Source: Thermomicrobiaceae bacterium
Lineage (GTDB): Bacteria; Chloroflexota; Chloroflexia; Thermomicrobiales; Thermomicrobiaceae
Direction: 5' to 3'
DNA: 5,628 nucleotides
Assembly: GCA_007123655.1 (NCBI GenBank)
Contig: SKKR01000095.1
Span: 1-5,628, forward strand
A program made the translations under genes and the position numbers. The notes beneath the pieces are model-generated. The model was not told the origin of the DNA. It did not search any database and was given only the letters and a program-made list of their open reading frames with translations. Position 1 is the first letter of the stretch. The number at the start of each line of letters is the position of its first letter. This document shows positions 5,291 through 5,628 of the stretch, piece after piece.

Positions 5291-5628
5291 CTGACTGCGC
5301 TACCAACCGAGCGATCCCGCAGTTCGATCCCGCGTCCCCTTACACGCTTTGTCGGACGCGGCGACGAAATCAATAACCTGGTCGGGTTGCTCCAGAGCGA
5401 CGACGTTCGACTGCTCACGCTGACCGGACCGGGTGGAATCGGGAAAACGCGACTCTCGATCGAAGTTGCCGGCCGAATCGCGGAGGACAACGAGTGGACT
5501 GTGCACTTCGTGAGCCTGGCGTCGATCTCACAGGTAAGTGATGCGATGCCGGCTATCGCCGAGGCACTCGGCGTCCGGGACATTCAGAAGGGCGATCTGG
5601 TTCAACGCATTGCCCAGGCCCTGCAAGA
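5291..5628 (+). CDS. N-terminus of an AfsR/LuxR-type NTPase regulator (3' end outside the window)
   Basis: Frame 2 is open from after a TAA at 5270-5272 to the right edge, giving 112 codons from CTG at 5291. The product has PRPLTRFVGRGDEINNL (14-30), then a Walker A loop GPGGIGKT (46-53, Lys52), then VHFVSLASIS and AIAEALGV, the usual order in the NB-ARC/AfsR-like ATPase domain of large signal-transduction regulators. In this family the ATPase is normally followed by TPR repeats and often a LuxR-type helix-turn-helix, which would lie beyond the window. No ATG, GTG or TTG exists in this frame between the upstream stop and the FVGR motif. CTG at 5291 with GAGGTG upstream is the best candidate; a frameshift from an overlapping frame-1 reading (GTG at 5236 to TAA at 5374-5376) is the alternative. 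It is divergent from the amidohydrolase and could regulate it, which is an inference. Confidence 0.8.
   Translation, partial: MTALPTERSRSSIPRPLTRFVGRGDEINNLVGLLQSDDVRLLTLTGPGGIGKTRLSIEVAGRIAEDNEWTVHFVSLASISQVSDAMPAIAEALGVRDIQKGDLVQRIAQALQ

Noticed and set aside
5260..5583. Minus-strand frame opposite the right-edge regulator
   Set aside because: The plus strand has a Walker A loop and other NTPase motifs. The minus frame is Ser/Arg-rich without recognisable features.

Overview
The window is moderately GC-rich, tightly packed bacterial chromosome. Four traits together suggest the phylum Chloroflexota, possibly Thermomicrobia: a signal-transduction ATPase opening with an LTRFVGR-type motif, a lipoprotein with a long Thr-Pro linker, several GTG starts with clear Shine-Dalgarno sites, and high GC at third codon positions. 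This assignment is an inference from style and was not tested by a search. I see no rRNA, tRNA, CRISPR array, insertion sequence or phage gene.

Layout from left to right. (1) The left edge holds the 3' end of a plus-strand gene whose frame stops at 82-84, yet continues in frame as an Asn/Gly/Pro-rich repeat tail to a second stop at 196-198. (2) Convergent to it is a minus-strand YdeI/OmdA-family gene (248-823) with its own candidate promoter. (3) Upstream of that, on the same strand, lies a lipoprotein of the glutaminyl-peptide cyclotransferase family (932-1885). (4) A 123-bp divergent spacer separates it from a plus-strand cluster: nitroreductase (2009-2599), small cupin (2603-3019) and a PaaG-like crotonase (3069-3854). 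(5) The crotonase ends inside the end of a minus-strand CodA/AtzC-like amidohydrolase (3841-5070), a 14-bp tail-to-tail overlap. (6) A spacer of about 220 bp with two dyad-symmetric elements leads to the first 112 codons of a plus-strand NTPase-type regulator (5291 to the right edge). That gene has no ATG, GTG or TTG start in its frame.

How the genes may work together. Nitroreductase, cupin and crotonase are close enough to be co-transcribed, and nitroreductase and cupin are 3 bp apart. A flavin reductase, a possible metal-dependent cupin, a CoA-thioester isomerase or hydratase and a neighbouring heterocycle deaminase/amidohydrolase would suit breakdown of a nitrogen-containing or aromatic compound. 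No substrate can be named from the sequence. The divergent regulator at the right edge could control the amidohydrolase, since two candidate operators lie between them. The YdeI-like protein and the cyclotransferase look unrelated to this cluster.

Most of the window is ordinary accessory metabolism. The points most worth a second look are the interrupted repeat tail at the left edge, the missing canonical start of the right-edge regulator, the palindromes between the amidohydrolase and that regulator, and the unusual active-site residues of the crotonase.
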